From Paramacrobiotus metropolitanus (Eukaryota > Tardigrada > Eutardigrada > Parachela > Macrobiotidae): DNA of 64,000 nucleotides. Position numbers and translations under genes: made by a program. Below, one piece after another: positions 38,391 through 54,067 of this stretch. The notes below the pieces were generated by a model. That model ran no database searches, was not told the origin of the DNA, and saw only the letters and a program-made list of their open reading frames with translations. The stretch spans positions 1,302,001 through 1,366,000 of the forward strand of contig NW_026570234.1 in the NCBI RefSeq assembly GCF_019649055.1, in the 5' to 3' direction. Each line of letters begins with the position of its first letter. Position 1 is the stretch's first letter.

Positions 38391-40015
38391 ATGTTTACGT
38401 GGCCGACATTCTATGCCAGTGTGGTCGGATTATCGCTGTTATTTGTGGATCTTACGGATGCCTTTGCCGGATCAGTTACCAATCTCAATGCAACCCGGCA
38501 AAGCAGCAACATCCAAGTGTATCCGCTGCAAGTCCAGATGAAAGAACAGCGCAGCCGGATAAACAACGAACCCAAAGGTCCGTCCAATAGGATGGATAAC
38601 AATATAGAATGTAAATAATATGGAGAACTATATTTCTCTTCTTTAGAGTTACGCACAAAAGTCGCAGCCAGGGTTAACGATATGCCTCATGTTGCAGCCG
38701 TTAATCAACAGGCAGCACAATCGCAAGATGTCTGTGAGACCTACAGCTTTGTTGTCAAGAATGCCGCGGTGGTCAGAGATGATTCCTGTGGAAATAATTC
38801 GGCTCTGATAGAAGAAGTTAATGAGGCTATTAATAAGTTAAAAGCTCAGTCCCAGGTCGATCGAGAAATGAGACATCGGTAAGTGTGACCTTTGATTGCG
38901 TATTTTACACTGTTTACATCGATTTTTTCCCCACACTTATTGAATGTTTTTGAACTTTAAATTTGAAACTTTTAGGGATAAGCACTACTTTTACATCTAA
39001 TTTTATCATATCCCAAGCAGAAATGTGACCTTGTTACTGCTGAGTTTTTAGCATACTATAATGTTTGCGAGTTGCGGTAATACTCTATTCCATGTATAAC
39101 CCTGTACATGTACGACGAGTACGAGTACTGTACATGTATTCTGCGTTGCTTATAATTTTTGCAGTTATATATCTATATCTGATTTTGAATGACCTCAGTA
39201 GTTTGATAATAATTTTTTTGTTGTTTTATGCTTGCATGCAGTTAATATGGTCACATACGAATTTAACGGGTTAAATCAATAATGCTTTTTTCGCACAATT
39301 TTTAAAAATTTCAAAAGATTGTAGATAATGGGTTTTTTAACTGATTTATAGATTGGAACTACAAGTTCTGCATGAAACCGGAGAGAATCAAAAGCTGAAA
39401 AGTGAACTGCTGGCTAATCGTGCTGAAATGGAGAAGCTGAAAAACCAGATCCTCCAGTTAGAGGTGTTAATATGGCGCGAAAAATTTATGTACGAAAACC
39501 AGACTGGCTTGATTATTCGGGAGCTGCAGAGCAAAGTGGACAACATGTCACAGCACGTCAACGAGCAGCTGGAAATCCTGCAGGAATACGTAAACGGCCG
39601 CATTCCTGTGCGCGGTCCGGATGGCACAATACGTACGTAATCAGCAGAACCTTGACTGACTGTGTTTGACCTTTATATGAACTGTTTCATAACCGAATAT
39701 GACACTGATCGGAAACGGTATATTATTGTAATGCTGTTGTTTGTTATTACAGAGTGCCATTTCGAGAAGACACCGAATGCCGGTATTCTGCACTACAATG
39801 ACAAACAACTGCGGGTCAACAACGTAATGGAGTGCTTGAAAGCCTGCCTAACGGAGACGATGTTCAACTGTCGTTCCGTGGATTATCTGCGCACCGGGAC
39901 CAATCATCAGAATACTGGAGAATGTCTTCTCAGTAAAGATAATCACTTTACAGTACCGGAAGAAAATTTTAATTCCTACGTTGGATGGGATTATTACATA
40001 AAGATCTGTAAATAG
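38391..40015 (+). CDS. Secreted coiled-coil protein with C-terminal PAN/Apple domain
   Basis: Four exons (38391..38577, 38647..38878, 39352..39632, 39753..40015) join in phase to 320 aa. Residues 1 to about 26 are a signal peptide (TFYASVVGLSLLFVDLTDAF). A Gln/Asn-rich stretch follows, then about 120 residues of heptad-like helix (QKLKSELLANRAEMEKLKNQ, SKVDNMSQHVNEQLEILQEY). The last 85 residues are a PAN/Apple module with spaced cysteines (CHFEKTPNAG, NNVMECLKACLTE, FNCRSVDYL, GECLLS, YYIKIC). PAN domains bind proteins or sugars outside the cell. The order suggests a secreted oligomer that displays a binding head. I do not know a named family with this exact order. Confidence 0.88.
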
Positions 40016-40595
40016 ATTTTACTAATTGGACACGTACTATTGCTCTTGTACAGAATCGGTTGTAGAAAAACGAACACTGTTTGCCATTTAATTACAAAAC
40101 TTGTTTACGGAAAATTAGTTCAACAGCGGTTTTATACTAATCTATAAAACGTTCTACAAGAGTGTGCCTTTAATATGTAGTACATATACAGTACACTCAT
40201 CATAATTATATGAGCAGTGCAAGGTGTGCGCGCGGTGTATTTACTCGAACCAAATGGCTGCTACATACACACAAAGGTCGGGTAAACTGTACATTTATCC
40301 AAAACATGAAAATAATATTGTGCATATGTTGAATAAGAACTGCGATATTTAACAATTTCCACTGATCATGAAGGACAGTAAGTAAATCAGTCATAGCTCT
40401 AAACCAATTTATCGAGCGATTAAAAATCTTGTTAAATCATCAACAGCAATTAAACCAAGAGACAGCAATCTTTAAACTTGTCGCTTATAACCGTTAGAAC
40501 AGCGTCACGCCATTTCTAACAAAAGCCGACGCAGATCCTTGTCAATCCTGTCTTTTGGGTTAACTGCTTAAAAAATTAAAATCCATTCTAAATAA
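40016..40595. other. Convergent 3' region
   Basis: No coding sequence. It lies between the ends of the PAN gene (+) and the ShKT-receptor gene (-). Confidence 0.5.
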
Positions 40596-43500
40596 CTACA
40601 AGGCAAAAAGTACACAGGTTTGAATCGTAAACATCAGTGCAAAAATTACGAACGCGAGCCGATTAAACACTTTCACAACGTCCACATTACATTCCACTTT
40701 TTCCTTCGAATTCGAGGTAACCGACTCTGAGCGATTTCCATCAGTTTCCGCTATATTTATAATTCCATTAATGTTGCCGGAATCGTGAGCATTTTCAGCA
40801 AACTTGTCTCTGCACTCTCCGCTTTCTTGATCTTCTTCAATATCATCACCGGGTTGCGCTAGTAGCATGTCCACTAAATCCTGTCTAGGTTCTTTTAACC
40901 GGTTATATGTGGAATTCTTTCGTGATAAGGGGACTTTTTTGGGAATTCGGGCTATGAGTACTTTCAGGAAATTCCATTTAATACTGTGTGCCGGCAGTCT
41001 TAGCGACATCTTGCTTTTTAAGGGCGATGATAGATGGTATAATATAACACAGATCAAAAGGATCAGTATGTTTTCCATGATTAGGGCAATAGTTAGTTGA
41101 ACTAAAAGAAAACAAGACGTGTTATGCTGTTATCCGTAGTATATAGTGCTCACTCGTATGTAATTACATATACAGTTTTGCACCCTGCATACGCGCACAT
41201 TCTATTTAAAAATTTAAATAAATCATGCAAAAAATAAATTGTAAAATAAATAACAAATAATTCTACTACTACAAATAAATAAAAAATTAAAAATTTCTTT
41301 CGCCGTTAAAAGCGAAAAAATCACCGTTAAAAAAATCGGAAAATTGCCGTTAAAAGTAGGATGCAGGGGGAAGCAAGCTCAAAAACAAAATTTTGTCGAC
41401 AAAACAACTTACCGATCAAAGGGATTGTTGATGAAGAATTGGGTATGAGACGTGATAGGTGTAGGAGGAAAAATAAAAGTATCCCGCAATCACCACTGGC
41501 AAAGACAAAGCGTAGTAAAGACCGAATGGGTAGAAGAAAAGGCGCTAACAGTGTTATCATGACGTATATCAATACGGTGAACACGGTAACTCGTACTGCT
41601 GGAATGTGCCTCTGGAATACTACAAGAATACAGAAGACACAGTTATAAAAAAGTAAAATTCTAATTTATTGGGCACGTACCAAATTCGGCATGAATAACT
41701 GGCCACGGCTCTGAACAGCACGGGTTAAAGTAGTCTTCTTCGAATTTCAAGTCAGCACTAAGAAGACCCCAGTTTTGATTAGGCAATGACATTGCAGTTA
41801 ATAATCCGTTGTAATCTTCTCCATCATCATCCAGATCCCAGATCGAAATGTTAACGGACGCACTGTCTTGTAGCCTAAATTACGATACAAATTAATGAAA
41901 GTTTAAGGAAGTAATATGCAGCATGGAAGGCCGATCGATTGGTTTATTAAACCTTGCTGTTATTACGCTGTGCAAATATGCAGTTGTAACCATGCGAACG
42001 TGCTCGACCACATAAAGCTTGTCTAAAGCAGCACTACCATGGTCCAAAGATCACCGAGCAGTTGTGGACATCTGCAGGAAAGTCTTTGACGTCCATGTTA
42101 CATAATGCGGTAATCTCCACGCGCGGTGTCCATACGATAGTGCCGGTGTTGCGAATCATAACCGGTGTAGGATTGCCCGGGAGAAGAAATTGCTCACTCG
42201 CGATTGCTCTAAAATTAATAAAAGTTTTCAACAAAACCGCAGGAAATCTGCAGCTAACGGTTTATAATTACAAACATAAACCATGTTAAGTGAATACCAA
42301 ATTTTGCATGTTTTCTAACAACATCTTTCGGTATATTATCGCAAATTAATCCCAAAATGAATATAAACCCACCACAATCGAATAACAATAACATATCATG
42401 TAATTAACCTACGTGTTGACCACTGTGATGCCTGGATGCCAGATCTTGCTGGCTGGCATGGACACCAAGGGGATTTCAGAAAATAATGAGGGATCCCAGG
42501 TTAGTCGAGAATCCCGCCATTTCTACAAGTCAGAAAATCTGTTTTATGTACTTGTTTGGTTCATACATATTTGCTTTCCTGTACAGGAGATGCTTGCAAA
42601 ATATCAGTGCAATCTGGAATATTAATGTTACTTGCACGCACTGAAGTGGCTACTTATTCTGCATGCGCAATATTCTTTGCGTACGCATACATTGTTTTTG
42701 AGAAGTACCGGATATTCTTATTGACCTGAGATTCTTGCTGTATTTTAGGCAACATATGACCTTTATGAGCCAGGTTCCCTTTTGTATGTTTGCTTATACT
42801 CCACTCACCAATTTAAGATGTCCTTGAACGGTGAAAGACTGTTTAATTTCATCCTAAGGAAACGGGTAATAAGCACACGTGACTGTAATTAATAATTCTT
42901 AAAAATGGAAACTTAATTTACCACCGACAGCAGGTGCAGCAAACTGAAAGAAAGGCTGACGTCAATGCTATCCGTGAAATTCTCAATTGGCCTGGACAAC
43001 GGATCATATCCCGATAGCAGTGTGGATTTCAGTCGTTTTTCTTGTGCGAATATTGCTGTTGCCGCTGTTAAGATGCAATATTATCACCTTTGTGCTTAGA
43101 ATTTTCCGAATTGTCGGTATACAGGAAATACTCTACCTTGCTGCGTGCACAGACCGCAGGATTTCCGGCAGTTCACGAACATGAAGACGGAGTTTGCAGT
43201 GCAGTCACCACTGCGCATCCAGGCTGGACACCTAGCATATCTATCCACGCAGGCATCGGAACTATAACCTGTATATTGATTAAAAACGCTCATGTCACTT
43301 ATCAATATAATAATATCAAACCACAGCGTCCATAAAAATCCCTCTCGAAAAATATCGATTCAAATTTTTTTATAACATATATATTATGTGTTTGTGCAAA
43401 TACTTATGTTATAGAGTAGGCAGAAAAACACTTCACCGCTTACGAGTTATTAGGATTTGCAAAGACTACTTAAACACATTGGGCAATGTACAGATATGTG

Positions 43501-43941
43501 CAATGTGCATACAAAAATGTGTACGTGCACGACTTCCCATATTTAATTAAAACATTAATTAAGTCTTCTTGTATAACGGCTTTTTATGTCAGTGAAATAC
43601 CTGCATTTCTACAACATCGGCGCAACGGCTTTCTAATAAGTTGGTGTCAAGTAAACAAAGAAAACAACCATTGTTTTTATTATTTATTAACTGCAAATTA
43701 TTATTTTACACTTGGGTAATTAAAATCATTATGTTACGCAATGGCTTACGATAGTCGAAATAAACAGTTGCGCTGGCATACCTTGAGAATATCTCCTCCG
43801 AAAATTAGCATTACTGCTCCGGCTTATTGAGCTGTAGCCTCCTCTTAAGCGGGCTTCTGATCCTTGTGTAATCAGTAAAATGCCAATTAGCCAAAAAAAA
43901 GGGATGACCGTATTCCAGAATACAGAGTAATGCATTATCAT
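40596..43941 (-). CDS. nAChR-like Cys-loop receptor subunit with N-terminal ShKT domain
   Basis: Nine exons (43941..43782, 43268..43137, 43064..42922, 42853..42809, 42522..42413, 42208..42038, 41874..41681, 41619..41413, 41101..40596) join in phase to 555 aa. A signal peptide is followed by a six-Cys ShKT module (C60, C67, C76, C87, C91, C94). The receptor part starts with QEKRLKSTLLSGYDPLSRP. Ligand-domain landmarks are WRDSRLTWDP, the 15-residue Cys-loop C233-C247 (CNMDVKDFPADVHNC), FGPW with the loop-B Trp, and vicinal cysteines in FNPCCSEPWP, as in alpha subunits. Four membrane spans follow, with a long acidic M3-M4 loop. M2 (SLLRFVFASGDCGILLFFLL) lacks the usual GEK and EIIP charges. The family forms acetylcholine-gated cation channels, but this subunit's conduction is uncertain. 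Confidence 0.9.
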
Positions 43942-44774
43942 TTTAGGGAACAGAATATGGATTCCGGGTCCTGACACTAGCAACCGTAAAACCACGCAGC
44001 AATTAAGCGCGCTGCGCCATATATCTGTACAGCACGATTGCGGTTACGTTACCGCTGCGGTGAGCGGAATCATTTTTCCACAAATAAGTTATCGTCGTTT
44101 ATCGCGCAGTCATCGTACCGCGGTCACTAAATACATGGCCTCCTAAATCAGCAAAATAATTACACGAAAGAGAGCCTTTTTACCATCACCGGAATCTAAA
44201 TACCACAATCGTCGTCGCCGTGATTTGGCAAAACATTCGGCCTGTTGATTGGCATCAGTAAACTTCTTGGATGCAGTCAGGCGTTTGTGTTTGAAAATCA
44301 GCAAAAGATAGATATCGCGATCGTGCAGGCTGCACCTCAGCTCACTTCCGGTGGCAGAAGCACTTTTGAACGGCAGCATAAACAAGACTTTAATCTGCCA
44401 TGTTCCAGGACATTTGCACAGTTGGTATATCTGTTTTACTTGTCAGTAAGCACATTCACTTCTGTCGTTGGGGCTATTTGGCCAGTCTATAGGCCTGTAA
44501 GTGCGAGTCAAAAGCATCTAAATTCAATAAGGTTTTAATTGTGTTTTAATGATTCGCACCAGCCACGCCTCTCCGTATTTCCAATCGATAGTCAATTTGT
44601 TTTCCGTTATACCCAGTATTCAAGCCGGGATTAGAAATAATAATTTAAAATTTTAAATGACAATATTTTGTGCGTCACTTCCGCTAATTACAAGATCTTG
44701 TAATTACAAGACCATCTAGATGGTCTAAAGCGCGCAAACATCAAGCCAGGGACAAGAAAATCAAAAACGGATGT
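43942..44774. other. 5' flank of the ShKT-receptor gene
   Basis: No supported coding sequence. It should contain the promoter of the ShKT-receptor gene. Confidence 0.5.
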
Positions 44775-45197
44775 ATATGTTATAACCGACTTAAGAGATT
44801 TCCAGTTCGATCTGTGAAAGACCAGCGTAAAAAATAAATTAAATTTTTAAAAGATCCGTTCCGCCCTTGTGCTGTTCTATTATACGCTCATGATTCTCTT
44901 TAGTTTCTAGAAAATTATACGAGTGAAAGTTCTTTGAACGACCAAACATATCGATAATACGTAGTTTCTTTAGTGGGCAAAAAGCGTATTCTACAAAATA
45001 AATACCATTCAATTTCAGTCATTAACATTCGCATAAAATTTTGAATTTTGTTGATTATACCGAAAGTGATAAGAGCCCGGCTTCTGACCAAATCTTAAAC
45101 ACAAGACAACGCAAATCCTGGTATTTTTTAATAGCTGCATGGCGTTACGAAAATCTGCGAACTGAATCGGCTGATCAGCCGCCTGAAATGATGCCAC
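44775..45197 (-). pseudogene. Partial duplicate of the alanine aminotransferase 3' end
   Basis: This stretch aligns throughout with 46735-47120: the same 3' UTR words (TTTCCAGTTCGAT, GCTCATGATTCTCTTT), the degenerate last exon, the last intron (ATTATACCGAAAGTG against ATTGTACCGAAAGTG) and the penultimate exon. The exon translation keeps [14 protein letters not shown], but the preceding PGSGFG is damaged (LCLRFG) and the last exon has lost its frame. Because the intron is retained, this is a DNA-level segmental copy, not a retrocopy. Confidence 0.85.
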
Positions 45198-46734
45198 TTG
45201 CAGTGAGAATAAAAGTTTTAAAATATATGTGTTGGAGGACTAAGGTTCAGACAACAGAGTTTAAATAGGCTCTGTTAGCCCAGCCGATGGGACATGCTCG
45301 TCTCCGGGTCACCCCCATTCGACGCAGTTATAGCTGTACGGAAGGCAAGATGCAGGAGCGAAAATTCTCCATGCAGTATGTACTACGGGTTTGTATCAAT
45401 TTTTAATAGATGTACATCATCTTTCAGTGAGAAAGTAATTTTGACACAACTGATTGTCGTGACCTTTGCATAATGCAGCGTCCAACACCAGTTGCAGGTA
45501 CCCGAGCTGCGGCAGTTCTTTTCCATCGCGAATGTGCAGCAGAGTTATTTTTCTTCCCATCAACACATCTACTGTACATGCAATCCAATCCAGACTTATC
45601 CAGTCAACCCTTTGTAATGCAACCGGCAAGCTCGCTAATTGTCCCTTGCATACCGTAAGCGTGGGCGGGCATCCGTGCAGGAAGGACTGGAAGATGCAGT
45701 TGCCATCGGCCGGAAACCGCCACCACATCCAAGCTCTTAATTTAATGCTGGTATTATAAGCTCAGAATGAACGGTATTTCTATCGTAACGTATCACATTA
45801 TACTTACAGCGAAGAATACTTACCATGCTGGCCATGGTGCAATGGGTGTGGCTTATCACGGAGTGACGACAATGCAAAGTCTTCCACTTTGAAATTAAAT
45901 TAAAGGAATGGTAATTAAAACCACATTAATAAACAAATATGTAATTTAATGAAATTACCTGTATACACATATAGATATAAAATTATGTGGCGTTAAACTT
46001 GCAGTTAAAATCCCTTGTGCTGGTACTTAATACAGCAGCGTCTTTGGGTAGGAGCTGTTCAGTGAGGATGAAACTCGTACCCGAACTGTCCTTGTCCTGC
46101 ACATCGGCTACAATTAATCACATGGGAATTGGCATTAATTATTAGTGATTACGTATATACATAAAAAATTCCTGCATAATGATGCACCCTGATCGGTACG
46201 CATGAAAAGGTCGTAATGGATTTCCGCCATGACGAAACAATCGCTTATCTCGAGGGTCAGTGGGAGACATACTTCCGGGCGGAAGTACGTGTCCAACATT
46301 AGAGTGATCAGTGCAATACAACGGTATGTCATGCAGATATTAGGTATATGGCTGTGAACCTGCAGAACCACCGATTGTCCACACCGCCAGCTGGACGTTG
46401 GAGAGGCAATGGATCACGATGTTCATCATTGCATCTTCGTCGACGTTACCCCCAGCGCACTTAAAACTCCTTGGGCGTAACGGTGTCTATCGTTAACGGC
46501 GCTGTCACCGTAGTAGTCTTCTAGTCTTCTACATGGTGCAGGTGGCGGAGGTGCCAAGTTTCTGTTAATGTATGGATTTGTTATAATTATGAGTGTTGCA
46601 ATTTTGTGGTTGTAATTTTAGACCGTATTCGAGGGAAGTGGCCCGGTACATGGGACCAACTGCGTGTGCATGCACGAAAACTTTCGCTTTCGCGCACTCC
46701 CAGACACTTCTTAAATAATGTCATAAACCATTGA
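45198..46734 (-). other. Exon-like islands of an unrecognised gene or gene relic
   Basis: Three minus-strand stretches look more coding than background. 45761..45417 reads CIFQSFLHGCPPTLTVCKGQ onward to a stop, with a long Leu-rich tail. 46110..46005 starts after a good acceptor (DKDSSGTSFILTEQLLPKD). 46400..46135 contains VLQVHSHIPNICMTYRCIAL. I could not join them in one phase, and I recognise no domain. They may be a divergent gene or a decaying one caught between the aminotransferase and its partial copy. Confidence 0.3.
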
Positions 46735-46844
46735 CTGTGTTATAACCGCCTCAACGATTTCCAGTTCGATCATCAAAAGATCAAGATAAAAATAAATTAG
46801 CTTTTTAAGAGATCCACTTTGCCCAGTGCTTTGCGAATATGCGC

Positions 46845-49683
<2,839 letters not shown>

Positions 49684-52600
49684 CGTAAACGTATGGTAGA
49701 ATAGAGCTAGAATAATTACGCTTTTTTGCTGACTTGAAGCAGCACTGTCTGAAAACCTTAAAATTTATTTTAATGGCCACTGGTTTCTGCTAGTTAATTA
49801 CGGCAATGAAAAATTATGCCAAAACTAACCAGCAGCTGACGGCACATTGTTATGCGCCGGCATTACAAGCTTATATTCAAATTGATACAACGATGCTTTA
49901 CGGATCTTCGCTCTTGCGGTGATAAGCCTTTGTGAGTTTCGGTATCAGTGCATAGCCACGAGGTCAACCTTGTGACGTAAAATTATCAAAAACCACTGGT
50001 ACGAAATTACTAAGAAAGTAGTCCAGAATGCACGACGGCTGTGACAGCTGGAAGCTACAACTGGTACGGGTACAGTATGTTTCAAGTTGTGTCTGATAAC
50101 GATGACAAAAACCTCTTGTTACTGTGGCAGATATTAATTGTACCGATCCCCAGTCCACATGTATCGCTTGCGCCATGGCATTAATGATGTTGAGTTACTG
50201 TATAACCGTGTCCAGTCAAACGCCGAAGGTTTCTAAACTTGCATTACGATAGGTATACACATTTAAAACTGAGAACAAAAAGATAAGTAGTAAGACTTCG
50301 AAATCGCTAGTGCGAAGTACAAGACTGAGATTTCAGCGGTTTTCTGTGCGCATACTTACAAATATTAAAATTGCCGAGTCCTTGTGACTAATTCAGTTAC
50401 CTGCATCTACGTACCACAATACTTGTATATTCTGTACATATTGCATAGTCAAAAATGTTTTACAAAATATATGCAACCATGATGCAGACAAGAATTTTAC
50501 GCACAAAAGACACTTGATCATAATTTAATTAAGTGCTAACGCGTGCGCTACCTAAAACTAAAAAAATCCTTCGTATCCTTGGAAAAGGGTCATGCAGCAT
50601 TTGGCAGCCGTTCTACTTGATATTACTACTGTAGCTGCAGTTGTGCCACACTATGCAGCCCACAACGATTTTCCAGTACGAAGTGACTACAAAATGCCGA
50701 AAGGTAATAAAATTCTCAAAAGTTGTGGTCAGACAAACCAAACCTTTTGTCTTGCAACAAATTTCGTTGCACAGGGTTCAGTAAATTTTTGCGGGAAGAA
50801 CCTTATGAGGCTACAGCCGCCAGTTCTCTTACGAAGAACAGTTGCCAGTCATCAGTCACCTACTCGTAGAAAGCGAATAATTGATGGTCCCTGCAGCGTA
50901 CTACAGAGAATTGTAGAACTACGAAAAACATCTTTGAAAGCAGTTAAGTGTTTTTTTTTTCAAGGACACTGCAAGTTAGTAATCATATTTGCCCTTGATA
51001 ACTGGTAACCTTGTAGAGACGTGAGAGTATATTTGTTAAACCCAGATCCAGATGTGTTTTCTCCTAAAAAATCTGAATTAATTGTAAGTACGAACCAGTA
51101 GAAATCCATAAGATTTGCAGTGATGAACGCGTTTGCAGCTTTTAAATGGAAAATTTCAAGTTTCGTCCTTCCTTCTGTCATAACAACCATGAGCACTCAA
51201 ATTTTAATTATCACAATGAATGAGCTAAGCTAAGCATCGTTGCATATTTGCATGGCTGTATCTGTACAAATGGAAGCCGGTGGTCCACATTTCCCACGGT
51301 TATTTCCTCAATCATGGGAAATGCTGTTTATTGAATAGCAGCCCCAGAACAGAACATGTAGTATGGTGCGCATCGGCAACGCTCGTCATTTTTGTGCTCT
51401 TATTGTTCATTATCAATTTGGCACTAATCAATATGAAAACATGCACAAAGGCCAGAAGTACTTTCTGTCCTGTTTTGAACACAATATTTTTAGTTGCGCA
51501 GCTATTTATTGATTTGGCTCTAAGCCATCAGTATTGAGTTCTGACGTCTACGGAAGTGTCGACAGGGAAGAGTTTCTTTTTGTTGCAACATTTTAATCCC
51601 AAGTGATCTGAAAATAGAGTAACTCAAGAATCGCTTGGCTGCTTCTTATTTTCTCAACTTTGTGCTACAGAAATACTGATTGAACTGCTACTTGCTGGCT
51701 ACGTATTATTTCAACAAATTTATTAGGGCGCGTTGCAATTTGTTTGAATTCTGCACACTTTAAAACCGCAGTTCATTTAATTAAAACTTAAGATATTAAA
51801 TAGCTACTCAATAGTATTGCAAAGCTACTTTCCTGCATCACTTAGTACGTATGCTTAATTAACCGTTTTTTTATATATAAAGAATACCATCACATTCATA
51901 ATTTAGGCAGAAATGGATAATAGTTCTTGTTTCTCAAGCAAATAAATGTAAAAAGAATTTTTTAATTTGGCTAAAACTTGTCTTTTGCCGATAAAAAGGT
52001 TTTAGTGTCGTACATCTACTAAAAAAAAATTGACGAAGCCGAATATAGCTACAGATAGTGCGGCTGTCGCTAGTGAATTTTTTGCAATTACTCTTGAGCG
52101 CTGAGACACATTCAATGACACATTGTATACATGGTTTGATAGGTCACGCATGACTGCGAAGACAGGAAATCATCCCGTCCGCTCAGATAGCGAAAACCTT
52201 TTATGATTTGAAGTTCTTAATCGACGGGCTTGTACACCGACCGGTAGCCTTTTACGGTGGTTGCGTCTCTGAGCATAGACTGGCGTTCACAGAACTATAA
52301 GCTCGGATGTATTATGATGTATAGGACATCGCCAAATTAATGTACCGGATATACAAAAAAAATTGTGTTATTTGATTGTATCTTTTGGATGTGTCTCCGT
52401 TATATAATGCTTCTGTGCAATCTTTGAATCATTCAACGCAGTTATGCAGTTTTGAAAACTGCATTGATTCAGTGGATGGTTGCTCCAGTACTCCGGCGAT
52501 AGTTTTCCGCACAAAATAATCGACCCACAATAGAAATGGGTCTAAATAAGATCTCGCATTCCTTTACCCAACACAACCATATTAATTTTTATTTTGGTCA

Positions 52601-54067
52601 AATGACTGCAGACACGTTTTGGCTGGGGGCATATCTACTAGAGAAATGTTTTTTCTATTTGTATAATGGACGTTCACTGCAGTTATCAATTCGAACAATA
52701 AAGGGAGCACAAATCATTTTGGACAATTAAGCATAAAATAATAGCCACTTGAAAAATATTTTAGCAAAAAATTATCTACCGTTATAAGCATAATTTTGTG
52801 AAATAAAACGATAAATTTAATGTTTTACGATATATGCACCAGGTCATAAGTTGATCCGGTAGTAGTCTACAAGGAGTCCTGTGTATTAGCCCGCGCCCCC
52901 GTACAGAATATCCGTTCCATCAGCGCAGCAGGCTGGAAACGAAAGAATTTTAAAAAAAACGAATTACCTTTTGCATCTACAGCGCAGTACAAATATCACT
53001 TTATTGCGAAACCAAAAATATGCGAGCTGTACATTCGACGTTTCAACGTTTTTATGTAGCAACATGCTTAAGGCTGATACCATGTCTAAAGTATCACACA
53101 AATTATCAAAAACTGTTTGGGATAATCAGTAAAACCATGCCATATAATGTACATACAGCGTATTAAAAATTTTTGTGCCGGTCGGTGCACCATCCCATCC
53201 CATCCGATCCGCGGCACGGTCGGCACACACATAACAGACCCGTGTACAACGGAGACTGTGATTCCTTGTTGGAGCCCTGGTAATGGGCCTCTTACTGTCG
53301 AAGCACGCTCCATTGTGTCATCTTCCTATTCCCGATTTGCTTCTTATTCAATTCAAGCGGCTGTAACTCAGTCGACATGTGGCTACAGTAGCCTGTGTGG
53401 CTGTGTTGTCGTGTATATACACTACACTACACACGCATATATGTATAGATAGATAGATGCACACGGCATTCCGCCGACCGACCGGAGCCTTTTGCGCCCT
53501 GTGTTGTTCTCGTTTCCCATCAAGAGATAGTGTTCCTTTAGCTCGTTTTGCACAAAATCAAAGTTTCGCGCATGAAATGCTCCACTGACTTGGCCCCGCT
53601 CCTCGTCAATGCTTCCCTAACCGCTGGGATAAACTGGACGCGGCAACCGAGCTATGCAATTTGCTCTGGCATTTCTGGTTACGCTCTTCTCTCGCCCAGG
53701 CGCTCCACGGGCTGCATGCATGCATGCATCACTTTATTGACATTCATCCATCGTTTTCGGTATATACATATATATACATGGCCATTTTTTTTAATTGTCA
53801 ACGGGATGTTCATAGCGGAACGTCCTTTTTGTCAGATTATATTTGCTACGCCATGGCCTCCGTGCGGCAGTGCGCAGCCGAGTGTTCCTCCAGCGGCTGT
53901 CATTACTCTGCTCCGCTAATCACAATATAAACAATCCCAGAAAATAATGCCGGATTTGTAATATTATAACGCCGCTCACCTGCAGCTGATTTCTGCCGTA
54001 CACATCGGGGATTCTTATATGTATATTGTGTATTTCCCCATCTGCTCAACAGCACCAACACGGACTC
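49684..54067. other. Long AT-rich stretch without a supported gene
   Basis: It holds the aminotransferase 5' flank and the region before the anion-channel gene. A 138-codon plus-strand frame at 50592..51008 starts with a hydrophobic segment and has a Cys-containing part (SCGQTNQTFCLATNF). An exon-like piece at about 51020-51084 sits between good AG and GTAAGT signals. I could not assemble them. Short microsatellites occur at 53450 (GATA) and 53714 (GCAT). Confidence 0.4.

Noticed and set aside
45262-45335. Possible tRNA fragment (GGCTCTGTTAGCCCAGC)
   Set aside because: The T-arm region does not match and the stems do not pair.
51280-51537. Frame with a hydrophobic stretch suggesting a membrane protein
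   Set aside because: A single hydrophobic run in AT-rich DNA, with no family features and no adjoining exons.
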